Positions 37,830-49,039 of a DNA stretch of 64,000 bases are shown one piece after another. Within the stretch, counting starts at the first letter, position 1; each line of letters starts with the position of its first letter. A program made the position numbers and the translations under genes. The notes under the pieces were generated by a model. It did no database searches. It had not been told where the DNA came from and saw only the letters and a program-made list of their open reading frames with translations. Source of the stretch: Trichostrongylus colubriformis. Lineage: Eukaryota > Nematoda > Chromadorea > Rhabditida > Trichostrongylidae. The DNA lies in the NCBI GenBank assembly GCA_963978905.1, contig OZ022261.1, positions 37,156,130 through 37,220,129 of the forward strand, given 5' to 3'.

Positions 37830-40528
37830 ATGAAGTTCATCGCTTTCACTTTTATTGCGTTGCTTCTCAATCTGAAAAGTAAGTTCTGAGACCATTCATG
37901 GGTTATCTGTATTTCATACTATCATACTGTACTAGTATTACTTTGTGGCGCTATGATCTCGGATGATTTTAAGCTCAGTCCACTTAAAAATGAAGCAAGC
38001 CGTGCATCTTCTTTCAATACTTTAACTTTAAACTTTTTCTAAGCCTGAAAGATATCTTTCTGGAAACTTCCAGAGTTTCCAGAGTCAGTTTCAAGGAAGC
38101 ATTTTGTTAATGAACTAGAATTCTGTTATTTTGAAATAAATCGTGGCATAAAAATAAAAATAATCGTTGTGACTGACATACAATATCATAATATGTGGCA
38201 AAAATATTTATGTTAACAATAAAAATAAGATTTGAACACTCCAGAAATCCGGTCTAATTACATACTGCTCTGTTCCGACATTTCGAGCTTTACCAGTCAC
38301 ATTTTTTTAAAAACCACCACCGCTTTTCAGTCATAGGGACAAAGTATAATTATTTCTACTTTTTTATGAGAAGGAAATTCCAACTACTACAAATGTTTTG
38401 CTTTCAGCTGGTTTGTCACTGAAATGTCATCAATGTAATGGATGGTTGGGCAGTTACCCACAAAGGTAAGGAGCTTAATTCTCACATACACTTAGCGCTT
38501 TATGATAGTCGAGCACGATTGTCTACAGTAAAAAAGAAAATAGTATCCACACCGTGTGACACTTAATAAGGCCGCGGTCATACTCACCGCCGGCAGGGCG
38601 TGACTGCGTTCACAGGGAGCGAGGGAGAGTGGCACGAGAGAGGTGCGGAGACGACGCACGCAACGAGGCATGGTGGCATAGGCGGAGACGCAGACACACG
38701 TAGTCACGCCCTGCCGCCGGCACCGCAAAGTATGGTCGCGGCCTAAGGCTCCTGCCTAACTTCTTTGAGCTTTCTAATAGCGCAATTTGAATTCATTTAT
38801 AACTGGACAAGCTGATAGAGAAATGGAAACGTATCTTGTAAACTTCCTTCGAGACTAACAAAAGCAGATTTTGAAGGGCACTAGAGTTGCAATCACAATT
38901 GGCGACGCGGTCGCGATTGACACAAAGCAGGCGCAGCGGTCAACATACTGCACTGCGCGAGCGCGCTAACACATCGACTGCGGGGCCTGCGTTGCAGGTA
39001 ATTGGAGCAGTCGCAGTGGCGATCGATGCTCTATCGTTGTCGAGTGTAAATGCAGCTTAATTGCTGTAGCATGACTGCCGTATGTAGAAGCTTGTTCCTC
39101 TTTTCAGTACAAATCCTTTATGAATGAGTGCGTATGTAAGGAAAGTTCTAATCAAAATTTTCTAGATACAGTCAAACGAGTACGTGTGACAACCGAAACA
39201 ATCAGTGTGAAACGAGCAATGTAAGTAAAGATATGCGCCAAGGATTTCAGCTCATTGATAATGGAATTACTTTAGTATTGTGTGAGGATACTGGATTCAA
39301 TGAATCCTGGAGTTGAATATGTCACGTACAAGAGCGATTGTTATTATCAGACGACTTTACAAGTTAACCCTCAAAATCTGTCATACATCCAAAGTGGTTC
39401 ATGTTTTCCCTATCAAGATGCATCTGCGCCTGTAAAAAGGTATGTTCGGATGACTTCGCTACCACGAAACTTCTCTAAGGGACTAGAAAGGAGAATAACC
39501 GAATAAGTTTGAAAATATGTCTACATATATTGGGTTGCCAAGAGGAGCGTGCGGCAGCGCGACGCGTATCGTTGGAAAAAAATGCTGTTGCAAAGAGGGT
39601 ATGTGCAAATGCAATGACTGCACAACTTTTTGTAAAAATTGTTACCAATAAAGCGGATGATTATGATCGCATGTTGTGGATGTGTACCCTCACGTTAGGA
39701 ATTTGCACCACTGCACGCGGCGTACGACGCGATGTAGGCGAGTTTGGTCTTTTTGGTATTAGATCGATTTCATGGAATGCCAGAGGCGCGGTACGTAGTT
39801 GTGTTGTACTCGCCATAGAACCCAACTGCATACGGCACCTTTTGTTCGCGCGCATCGCCTCGCATGCTGCACGTAGCGATGCGCAGTTCTGACGTGAAGC
39901 CGCGTCCATACTTTGCTCACCGTCTCCGGTACCGGCGACCACGGTGGAGATTTAACGCCGGCACCGGCAGCGGAGGCGTCAAAAGCATCTGCCCTTCGGC
40001 AGTTACGGCGGCACTCTGGTGATGCGCTCTGCTCATAGACGCTCAACCCAACCACACTACTGCATGATGATCCTGGGAAGAGCCCACGAATTGAAATTCG
40101 AATTTCGACGTGGTTTGGCACTATGTTAGATCGATTTAAATTTGTGGTCTCTCGTCACGAATATCATGCATAGTTTAGTACTAGCCAAGATTCGAATTCG
40201 TGGCTTTTGCCACGATTATTATACTGTAGTGTGGTTGGGTTGAGCATTTTACAAGCGGAGCACGCCACCAGAGCGCCGCCGTGATCGGCAGAGGACACAT
40301 GCTTTTGACGTCGTCGCTGCCGGTGCCGCTGTCACTGCGCAAAGTATGAACGCAGGTTCAGGGCACGCACGTGCTTGTTGCCCTCATCACGTAAAGGTAC
40401 ACATTTACTTGTTATTGTTGAGGTGGTTCTACTGCTTCTGCAACGATCGAGACTACTGCAATACTTCAACTACAGCATCAGTGCTTCTAATAATTGTTAC
40501 CGTCCTTGCAAGATGTTTGTTATTATAA
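37830..40528 (+). CDS. GPI-anchored Ly6/uPAR-domain protein (ODR-2/HOT-like)
   Basis: Exons: 37830-37878, 38408-38465, 39166-39220, 39276-39439 and 40423-40528; all phases agree, giving 143 residues. Residues 1-18 are a signal peptide (MKFIAFTFIALLLNLKTG). The mature part begins LKCHQCNGW and has paired cysteines through CDNRNNQCETSNYCVRILDS, SDCYY and GSCFPYQD. It closes with the Ly6-type CFCNDRDYCN and a hydrophobic tail (TTASVLLIIVTVLARCLLL) typical of GPI attachment. The spacing and the CFCN.RDYCN ending resemble C. elegans ODR-2 and its HOT paralogues, neuronal surface proteins; which member is unknown. An AATAAA lies 66 nt after the stop. Introns 2 and 4 carry MITEs. Confidence 0.88.
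38570..38745. repeat. Family C MITE in Ly6 intron 2
   Basis: ggccgcggtcatactcaccgccggcagggcgtgact is mirrored by agtcacgccctgccgccggcaccgcaaagtatggtcgcggcc. This is a complete element of about 175 bp with 35-bp arms. Confidence 0.85.
39685..39895. repeat. Family A MITE in Ly6 intron 4
   Basis: gtgtaccctcacgttaggaatttgcacc at the left, with an inverted right arm catcgcctcgcatgctgcacgtagcgatgcgc. It is directly followed by a family C element. Confidence 0.7.
39897..40355. repeat. Family C MITE, longest complete copy
   Basis: Ends gccgcgtccatactttgc and gcaaagtatgaacgcagg. Inner arms run gccggcaccggcagcggaggcgtcaaaagcat against atgcttttgacgtcgtcgctgccggtgcc, and cccaaccacactac against gtagtgtggttggg. 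About 460 bp. Confidence 0.85.
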
Positions 40529-40593
40529 GATACTTCTGTACAAAATTAAACGGCATCACTTTATTATCTCATTGCATGTTTTACAAGGTCGTA

Positions 40594-40599
40594 AATAAA
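40594..40599 (+). terminator. Polyadenylation signal of the Ly6 gene
   Basis: AATAAA 66 nt beyond the Ly6 stop codon, in the short space shared with the convergent dynein light chain gene. Confidence 0.55.
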
Positions 40600-40661
40600 A
40601 TGTTACACGAATTATGGCATGAGGATTTCGCAACGAATTCGAATGCCACTAAGTAAGGCTT

Positions 40662-41083
40662 TTAGCAGCCACTTTTGAAAATCATCACTGCAGTTTTCCT
40701 CACATAAAGATACATGAAATGATAGGTTTCATGTGTCACAAAGGAACCATAATTTCTGCCAACAACGCAATGCCATGGGTGGCCATACTTCCTGTCCAGC
40801 TCATGCTTTATAAAAGTCGCTATGTCCTGCAATGCTGTGTACTTTATCGATTTCACAGCCATCTGATTAACTGTATTCATGAACCTTTTTTAAAGAAAAA
40901 TTCAGGTGAGGCATAATTTAAACAAAGAAGATTGATCAGAAGTGCTGATACCTTTTCGAGGCAGTATTTCTCGCAGGCTCTGCAGACGACTGAAACGACT
41001 TCACGCTGCATTTCTACGGACATGTCAGTGCTTTTGATGATAACATCTCGTCTTGGTGGTGGAGGAAGAATTCGTTTTTTGCA
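40662..41083 (-). CDS. Dynein light chain (LC8/DYNLL type)
   Basis: Exons on the minus strand: 41083-40952 and 40826-40662 (TAA), joined in phase 0; an upstream start exon is not located. The translation contains VIIKSTDMSVEMQREVVSVV, KYCLEK|DIATFIKHELDRK, WHCVVGRNYGSFVTHETYHF and VMIFKSG, colinear with the whole LC8 fold. LC8 dimers bind short linear motifs on dynein intermediate chain and many other partners. Compared with the standard 89-residue protein, this one carries a leading CKKRILPPPPRRD extension. CERACEKYC-like positions and FMYLYVRKTA differ from canonical LC8, suggesting one of the divergent nematode paralogues. Its 3' end is 133 bp from the Ly6 stop. Confidence 0.88.
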
Positions 41084-41634
41084 CTGAAAATTGCAGCGTT
41101 ACGCAAAACGTCAGTGAATTCATTGTGATTGGGCATCAGTGAGTACAGCGGCCACTAGTGGTCGCCAACTCGCTGTGCGCGCCATGTGACGTCATCGATC
41201 ACGTCTTGGTGCTGGCGCCGAACGATTTGCTCTGAGGATTGGAGTCCTCTCATTCACATTCTAAAGCTGACGCGGCTATAGAATGCGTGGTGCTGAGGAC
41301 TAGAAACTTCGGAAGAAGACATTGTGCAATATATTTTGAAAAATGGTTGAGATTTTACATTCATATTAGCTATCATTTCTATGTAAAATCTGTATGCAAA
41401 GTGACTCACACATCCATTTCTCCTGTCCATGTTTCACAAAATTACCAAGTTGCCCTGAAAAATTTGTATCTCATCATGTTTGAAGTTATTGGTAACTATA
41501 ATCCTATTATTCGCATTTTTAAACAATGCAGGTACGCTGAGAGGATGTAGGTGGTGTGCAAATTTTCTGAAATTACCCTAAATCCCAAAATTGAGGCAGA
41601 TGTGAATATAGGTTCGAAGTGCGCGTTTGTGTGC

Positions 41635-41775
41635 GCGAGGGCTGTCCAACTAGGTCACCGCGCCACTCTGGTTACATGGCCGCGCGCCAAGTGACTTGCT
41701 GATCCCGTTGTGAATTGCCCGTGAGCCAAGGCACCTTCTCGGGTGACCTGACCTAGTTAGACAGTCCCGGTCCTT
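41635..41775. repeat. Family B repeat, near complete
   Basis: Starts ctgtccaactaggtcaccgcgcc and ends gggtgacctgacctagttagacagtcc, so both termini face outward. The centre has tgatcccgttgtgaattgcc. Confidence 0.75.
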
Positions 41776-41809
41776 GAAAATCTCTTGAAAAATTTGACTT
41801 GGGGCTTTT

Positions 41810-41990
41810 CTTGTCCTTTTTAATATTCGTCATTGCCAAGGCGCTCGGTGAGAGACCAGACAAGAGAGATTGGAGATAGTTCAGAGAAGAGGAGTTGAGC
41901 GAAAGGACGCAGACCGCGTGGTCTATTATCCAGGACTGATTAGTTTTCTAGTCCAGGTTCGAGTGGTCTTTGCTCTCCGGTACTTCTCAT
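41810..41990 (+). repeat. SINE-like repeat, copy 1
   Basis: About 180 bp that recurs inverted at 55920-56110: cattgccaaggcgctcggtg, gagaccagacaa, cgtggtctattat and gattagttttctag. It has an A-box-like tggtcta and a B-box-like GGTTCGAGT, so a pol III-derived origin is possible. Confidence 0.55.
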
Positions 41991-42649
41991 TCCCTACACA
42001 GCACAGCACCATAAAAAACTGATCTTTCACATGATTTTACTATTTCACGATCTTTTTGAACAAAAAAATAATGGCCGTTCGTAAAAGGTATTCCTGGCGG
42101 CATACGAATGTGTTCTTTCAAGAAATCTATAAACTTGGAAGAAAAATTGGTATCCAAAAAAGAGCATTTTGAGCAGAACCTGGAAAGGAGTGGAAGCTGT
42201 CCCAGTGAAGCAGTGGTGGGAGTGGTGCTGTGATTTTCCACTTAAGTGCGAAAGTTCCATTTCCTCCATGTATAGTGCACCTACGTTGAGTCATACGTGT
42301 GGAGAATGTTCGTGTTAATGTGAAACAGATTCAAGCTATTGAAGCCTTTCAGGTTTATCAGCATTTGAAAAGGCTTAGTCATTCTTGTGAAACGTATCGT
42401 TTAAAAATCCCCTTTCAGCCCCGCCTCTTTTGTGGCCAACTTGGAGCGTCTGGGTAGTTTCCATGAAAACATGGCTGTAAATGGTTTCGAGAGCTACTTC
42501 TGCTCCAAATTCCTTGACGCAAATTGGACACTAGGCAAAATTTTCGAAAAGCTAAGAAGAATGGCAATCCAGTGAGATAGATGAGGGTTCAAATATTAGG
42601 CTTTTGTCACAGATTTCCGCATTGCCAAGGAACTGTAGCACCTTTATTG

Positions 42650-42755
42650 TGGGTGTATGTCATTAGGTCAGAAAACTTGCGCTGCATCGTGTGGCACGCG
42701 ATAGGATTTGTGTGAATTAGGTCGCCTGATGTAGTGGGTCCTGCATCGTCTACTG
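42650..42755. repeat. Family A left half
   Basis: gggtgtatgtcattaggtcagaaaacttgcgctgc, then gtgggtcctgcatcg. There is no right arm. Confidence 0.5.
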
Positions 42756-43429
42756 TTTCATGCATCTCATTTTAAGTGGTTTTACATCGCGCAACGCAAC
42801 GCGAGTTTCCATCCTAAGAATACGGCCCTCTGTAGTTACGTCATCGTCGCCTAGACCGCAATCCCCTACTATCATGAAAGAAATGCACAGCTTCTTGCTT
42901 ATTTCACGGTTGATGTACAGCAGATTTCTCAGCATGAGGATATGGCGTCTAACTAGCTATTTCTATCAGTTAGAGCCTGGAGGTGTTGATGCGTTGTGTG
43001 TATTTCCCTGAGCAAAACTTGCCCGGTTGGATGCATGCTCCCTCTTTTTTCAGTACAGCCTTGATAGGATAGATTGGGACTGAATTTCCACCATAGGATC
43101 TCATGAACATGGGCGTGTTTGCATGACTATAGTAGCTATTTATCATGTGGGAATCTTATGAAACCTCTCAGATCTTGAAAGCACTCATACGGCCGTCGAA
43201 AAGCTGTACTGCGTGGGGAAGACGCATCAATGCGTGAGAATTTTATAAGCCATGGTGCACCATTTTGAGTCGCCTTAATATTTGTTCAGTTAACATTTAT
43301 TATCTGGGCTGAGCTTTCCTTATATTAACCTTATCACTTCAGGTGCGCCATCACTAGGTTTTTTCAAGTGCACTGCAATACCTTTGATTATCGGCATGAA
43401 GAGATCGTAATCAGAAAAAAAAGAGGCAT

Positions 43430-43945
43430 CATTAACCCAAAGCTACCTCTCCAACCGATGTGGTCGAAGAGGTGATTTTTGGAAAACTTTTCGATTCGGC
43501 TACAAACTTCTATTCAGGGGTAATTCGACCCGCAGAACACGAATATGACATTTTAGTCTATCGCGTAACTGCTTGGCGCTTGCACCATACATAGGCGCCG
43601 ACGCCGAAATGAAGTGGATCACCAAACTAGCTCAAAATTTGTCTTGAAGGGTATTTCGACCTGTAGAACACGAATATGACATTAGTTTAACATATTTTTA
43701 CTCAGGAGGTCAAATTACACTTTGGGACAAATTTTGAGCGAGTTTGATGATCCAATTCATTTTAGCGCCCCCGCCTGTGGCGCAGGCTCCAAGCGGTTTC
43801 GCGCCAAACGAGTGTCATATTCGTGTTCTACGAGTTGGAATAGCCCGAATAGAAGTTTGCAGCCAAATCGAAAGGTTTTCCAAAAGTCACCACTGCGACG
43901 CATCGGCTGAAGAGGTAGTGGGGCAGCCCTGGGTAAATAGTGCCT
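43430..43945. repeat. Foldback element related to the one at 34.7 kb
   Basis: Left arm ttggaaaacttttcgattcggctacaaacttctattc and gaacacgaatatgacat pair with right arm atgtcatattcgtgttc-like sequence and gaatagaagtttgcagccaaatcgaaaggttttccaa. Outer ends pair accca..gctacctct with gaggtagtggggcagccctgggt. Confidence 0.7.
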
Positions 43946-45284
43946 AAAAAGAAATTGAGGAAGGCAACAGAGCATAGTAGCGCACCCAATAGGGAACGCA
44001 ATGTTCTTCATTGCACCACCTGCTTCTAGTTATGTGCTCGTTAAAATACGGTAGAAATCGGAAGCATTCTGGAGTCATCTTGATTGACTGTTGTATACTA
44101 TTTTCCTTTGTGAACGAGTTGTTGTTTTCAATACTTATTGTCTGCTGATACTCTTTACTCACATGCTTTATAACATGTAATAAATGTTCAAAATTGATTG
44201 ACTGTTGTAAAGGTCCGCATTGAGCAATGGAAATTTTTTTCAGAGGTACGCCCCTCCTTGTGATCATCCATACTAAGTTTTTGGAGTGATCACCTGTTCG
44301 GCTTAGAAATCACTGAAAGACGGTGGCCTATTCTCCCCAAATAGTCTCCCTCGCCTTTGAGGATTCCTCAAGCCATGCTTGACCTCAATACCTATAAATA
44401 AAAATAAACTCCGTCGTTACTACTATGCAAGCTACTTCAATTTCACTTAGTATATACATAGGATCGCGAGTTTTGCAGTGCCACAGCGTTGCAGATTTGC
44501 TTGAATGAGCAAGGTTTCGCGTATCTGTTTTCCATTTTTTTATATCTCGAAATAGAATGTAGGTATCTACACAGTAATCGCTTAAATTTCACCATAAAGG
44601 TAATATCGAAGTTCAGTGAAAGCTATAAGGTACAGTATCGTGCATTTCACTAACAAGACTGTGCAAAGCGTGAAGGTGGTGGAGGAGGATTTCAAAGATC
44701 ACAGAGTGTTCGTATCGATCTAAAATATCATAGTGGCACGAAGGCAGAGCCGTTGTATACCGGTTGTCTAGGCCGTGTCAATTTTCATTTTTCATCAGTT
44801 CATTCTTATAACGATCCTCATTTTCCACTTAAGGGGTCCCATCGCTTTACTTTTCACGTCGATTCTATTGTTTCTGACTAAGCTTGTGATTTTCGAATAC
44901 AACGCCGCAGAGCGTTCCCTGTTCTTTAAACACTTCAGCAATATCGTAACTGTTCATGAGAACAGCTTAAAATCCTTCTTGTATGGTAGTAAATGAGTGA
45001 AAATGAGTATTTATTGATATTGGTTTGTGTTGAGGAAAAACACGGACAACGGGGGATAGAATATGGATGGGAGCGTCATACCGGATCAAGGACTACTGGA
45101 ATAATTAGGATGACACACTTCACTGAGACAATTTCCATATTGGGTGGGTTTTATTTTATTTTCTGGTAACACGAGTTACTGTACGTATTATCCTGTCAAC
45201 ACAGCTTACCAAGGCTATTTTCACCGTTCCTGCCTGTATGGTCAGACGTTTTTATCTGAATTTCGTATAGTGTAACATAATGTA

Positions 45285-46172
45285 TTAGGTTGATTCATAA
45301 TAAATCGGACAAATGGTAGTGATGATTTCTAGAGATCATGACTCAGCAATGAGTTAACGAAAATGGACGCGCGAGGTACCGTTGGAATGAGTATGAAAAG
45401 CTCTTCAAAGTACCGCAAAATAATCACTCCAAAGTAGTTTCATTCCGCCACCATGCCGCACGATTTCAAGCCGTCCGGAAACCACATCCGCAACGTCATA
45501 TCATTTCTATCGCTATCTGGCCAGGAACCCGCGGACATCGGCGGACTTCTGTAAGAAGTTCACAAGGAGCATGCCCCCGCCAGAAGTACAGTGTACTTGT
45601 GGCATTCGAAGTTTGCGTAAGGCGACTATTCCATCGAAGACGAAAATCGCGGTTAGTGGAGCGTACACGGCGTAAAGTACTGGGAGCTGCTCGATGAAGG
45701 TACAACAGTATCCGCCGACGTCTACGTTCGTCAAATACGAGAATTGGAGGCAAATGTCCAAAGTTCGCTACGGCGGCGGTCACATGTTTACTTCCAGCAC
45801 GACAACGCGAGAACGCACACTGCAAGATCGACCAAGGCCGAGCTGCTGTCGTACAGTTGGACCGTGCTTCCACACCCACCGTACTCCCCAGACCTGGCCC
45901 TTTCAGATTACCATCTTTTCTCCCACAGCCAATGCCACCTGGACGGCCAAGACTTCAAAACTCGCGACGACGTCAAGATGGCACTCGGCAACTTCTTCGA
46001 GCTCCAGCCTCCGGCCTTCTAGGGCAAGGGCATCCATGATCTGCCTAACCCGTAGCAGAAGGTCATCGATAAAGATAGAGCATACTTCAAGTGAATCCCA
46101 GTTGTCGTTAAAAAGTTGTACGACAATGATTAAAACTTGTCAATCTGTCCGATTTATTATGAATCAACCTAA
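45285..46172 (+). mobile_element. Mariner element, internally deleted (bandit-like)
   Basis: Perfectly matching ends TTAGGTTGATTCATAATAAA and the inverted partner, flanked by TA, bound 888 bp. From ATG 45453 the helix-turn-helix begins MPHDFKPSGNHIRNVISFLS but hits a stop after 33 codons, with more stops downstream. The C-terminal part (45745-46020) has HDNARTH and HPPYSPDLALSDYHLF with the mariner D(34)D spacing. The first catalytic aspartate region is absent, since a full mariner is about 1.3 kb. The MPHDFKPSGNHIR-type start recalls the hookworm mariner named bandit; that assignment is from memory. Confidence 0.9.
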
Positions 46173-47292
46173 TATTACACTTAGCCACACAGATCTTTTT
46201 GCGGTCATGAAACCGTCGATTTGTGAAGGCTGATACTGTTAGAATACGTTTACGGATATCGAGAACAACCTATTTGTCCATCATTGTTCCAGAAGAATTG
46301 TTTTACGTTTTATTGCCGCTCCTAGGCGAAAACCAAACTTCTGTACAGCTAGGCAGTTAGGTCCGTATTCAATAGAAAGATAATCTCAGTCGGAGTCTCA
46401 TCTGTAGAGGAGAGAACTTGTCCTGTTTATTGTTCTGTCATTGCTTGCTATGGTGTTCAAAAAGGCGCGGTGCCAAATTGCTAGCTCTTTTTGGAAGGGA
46501 AAGATCCCAGAAAGGTATGTTACTCTCCATAGTCGAAAACACATACTGTCATCTTTAAACCACGGTAATTTCAAAATACGGAGAATGTTGTTTGATACTG
46601 GTGCAGCACCATGTGTTGCACTTGGCCATTCAGGAACGGTTTTGGGTGCAACACCATGTGTTGCACGCGGTACATTATAGTTAAAAGATATTCATTTTTA
46701 GATTATGTAAGATCTCTCAAATGGAGAAAGTGGTTTTATGCTTCATTTCTTCATATTGACCACCAAACTGACATGATTTCAACATGCAACAAGAAAGCCG
46801 TTTTTGTAAGAGATTAGCGCTGTCATTGACAGAAATCTTGTAAGAAATTGACAGTTCTATACAGCTATGTGTATGGCGGTGATTGAAAGGTTCACTCACG
46901 AGATAAGAGCAGACAGCAAAAATGATAAGGATTGCTTCCTTTACAAGGTTCACTAGCAAACCAACTACTTATTTTCTGTTTTGCCATGTGCTCTATGGAA
47001 GCACTGGCCGGCCCTCTTTTTAATTCCCAGTAGCTTACTAATAGCACTTGTCTACTGCGTGATTATTAGGCGTATTTGGTGACAGATTATTTTCTAAAAT
47101 GACAGATTATTTGCTAAAAAATAACAAGTTTGTTGTTTCTAACTTTTTTGATAGAATCATTGCTTTTCTTTCAAGTCATAGAAACGTTGAAATTTACACT
47201 GGCGGCTGCTGTGACTAATTTATGTGCTTTTCGACGAGGACTCTATCAAAAAGATTCGATAGTTTCACCAGTGGTTGAGGTGCGTTATAACT

Positions 47293-47425
47293 CTCCAACT
47301 AGGTCACCGCACTACGCGAATTGCGACGCCGCGCGCTCCAAGTGCCCTGTTGTTCTCGCTAAGAATTATGCAGTGCATTAAGGCCTGTTCGCGTCACCTG
47401 ACATAATTGGGTTGTCCAGACGCAC
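47293..47425. repeat. Family B repeat
   Basis: ctctccaactaggtcaccgcac at the left and gcgtcacctgacataattgggttgtccagacgcac at the right. Confidence 0.65.
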
Positions 47426-48576
47426 GTAATACCAGCGTAGATGGTCGAGTGCCTGATGACAGATAGAAAAATGGTGCATTATTATCAAGTGCTTTTCGCG
47501 AGCGTGTTAGCTGGTAGTAAAATGGTTGCTTGGTCATTCACTAATAGTAGTATTGAATCACTGGATGGTATTTTGAACGCTGTTGATATGATATACATGG
47601 TTCAAAAACATCTCTTAATCATGCGCCACACTATTAAGCAGCTAAAAGTAGAGCATTTATGAGTAGTTGTTCTGTGGCCTAATTTCAAGCCACCCTTATA
47701 CCTTGCAAATGACGAAGAAATGAATATAGCAACAGGAAACAGTTATGCAAAAAAAAACAGTAAATAGTAGGTGAACTAGTATCTTCTATCGCGAGGGTAG
47801 ATCTGACCTTTTGAGAATTGTTTGGGCTTATGCATGGTTTTGTCATTTCAAATTCCTGAATTTTCTACTCATTTTTGGAGTTATGAGTCTTTTGAGAGGC
47901 TCAAATTACCCAGCTGTAGCTCTGCTGTTATTCTGTTACATGAACCTCTAATTTGAAATCGTATGGAGCGTGTAAGTAGGATCAAGGGCGACTGATCGCG
48001 ATGAGCGGAAATGAATGCGTGCGAGTGGAATTATTATGCAAACTCAAAAATCAATCAATATTACGAAGCGGATGGCCCTCACGTCGTCAAATATTCTATG
48101 CACCGTTTTTTGTCGCCTACTAAGACGTGGATATTGTTCCTCTAAATAGATGATCTTATAGCAATCATTTATCGCATGCGCTTTCAGTCACTCCGTGTAT
48201 ACGCGTTCTACGTTTGCAAGTGTTTCAGAAAGCAGCACTTATAATAATTCTGTTTTTGAAGATGTGCGTTGAAATTGATTCATCATGACTAGATCTGTAC
48301 CATAGCGCGTTAAAGACATAACGGTGGTAGTGTTAGCGAAATGCCTTACAATACTTCACATACCACGCCCACCTCCATCACGGTTACACTCTACGAAAGG
48401 ATCGCGACGCCCGTTATCCTATAGATGGGCTGCCGTTTAGCCTGATAATGTAATAGCACAAGGTCTAGAGTGCGGAAAACGATAGGGATGTGGAGTATCC
48501 GGAAGCTCCCGTTTCCCCTGCATTTTACAGCTTGGTCTCTACTCTACAAGACCCCTTTACCAGCAGAGTAATGTAT

Positions 48577-48624
48577 CGCGATTAGTATGTTGGTGCATTT
48601 CTTAGCACCAACATACTAATCGCG
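48577..48624. repeat. Perfect 20-bp hairpin
   Basis: CGCGATTAGTATGTTGGTGC, an 8-nt loop, then its exact reverse complement. It is immediately followed by family C-like sequence ending agtatgaacgccac. Confidence 0.8.
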
Positions 48625-49039
48625 GAACCTGCACTGCAGTTGCATTACGGCACGCGATCGCTTCGCAGAGTATGAACGCCACCTCGAAGCTTCTTCGCAT
48701 TCGTACCGACCTATAAGTTAACAAGTTTGAAAAGGTTGAACCTACGTGTTCTCGATGCAGCGGTATTCTCAAAATATGTCAGTGATGAATTGTAAATTCT
48801 AGGTCCAAGAATAATTGAGCAAGTGAATATCATTTGGAATCATTCTCTTGAACCTGTCTCACCAGCAGACAGCCTGAGCTCTGACAAATGCCTTGAGCTA
48901 GAAATCATAAAATTGGTGCAGTTTTCCTCGTATCATGGGACTACTTCATCACTACTTTAACGAATCTTCTTGAAGGTGACCAGTTGTTACGATTCCACGT
49001 CATCTGCTAGAAAACGCCGAGCTGAGCTGCTGAGAATTC

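Larger units (their letters stand above)
41084..45284. other. Interval without recognised genes
   Basis: Contains repeats A, B, an SINE-like repeat and a foldback element. Minus-strand frames at 41987-42269 and a hydrophobic plus-strand frame at 44775-44996 have no recognisable family or convincing splice context. Confidence 0.45.
46175..49039. other. Interval without recognised genes
   Basis: AT-rich sequence with one family B repeat and a perfect hairpin. Frames at 46441-46680 and 47441-47662 are unassigned. The frame 46441-46680 holds a twice-repeated atgtgttgcac motif. Confidence 0.45.

Noticed and set aside
39509..39892. 127-codon plus-strand frame
   Set aside because: Runs through the intron of the Ly6 gene and into a family A MITE.
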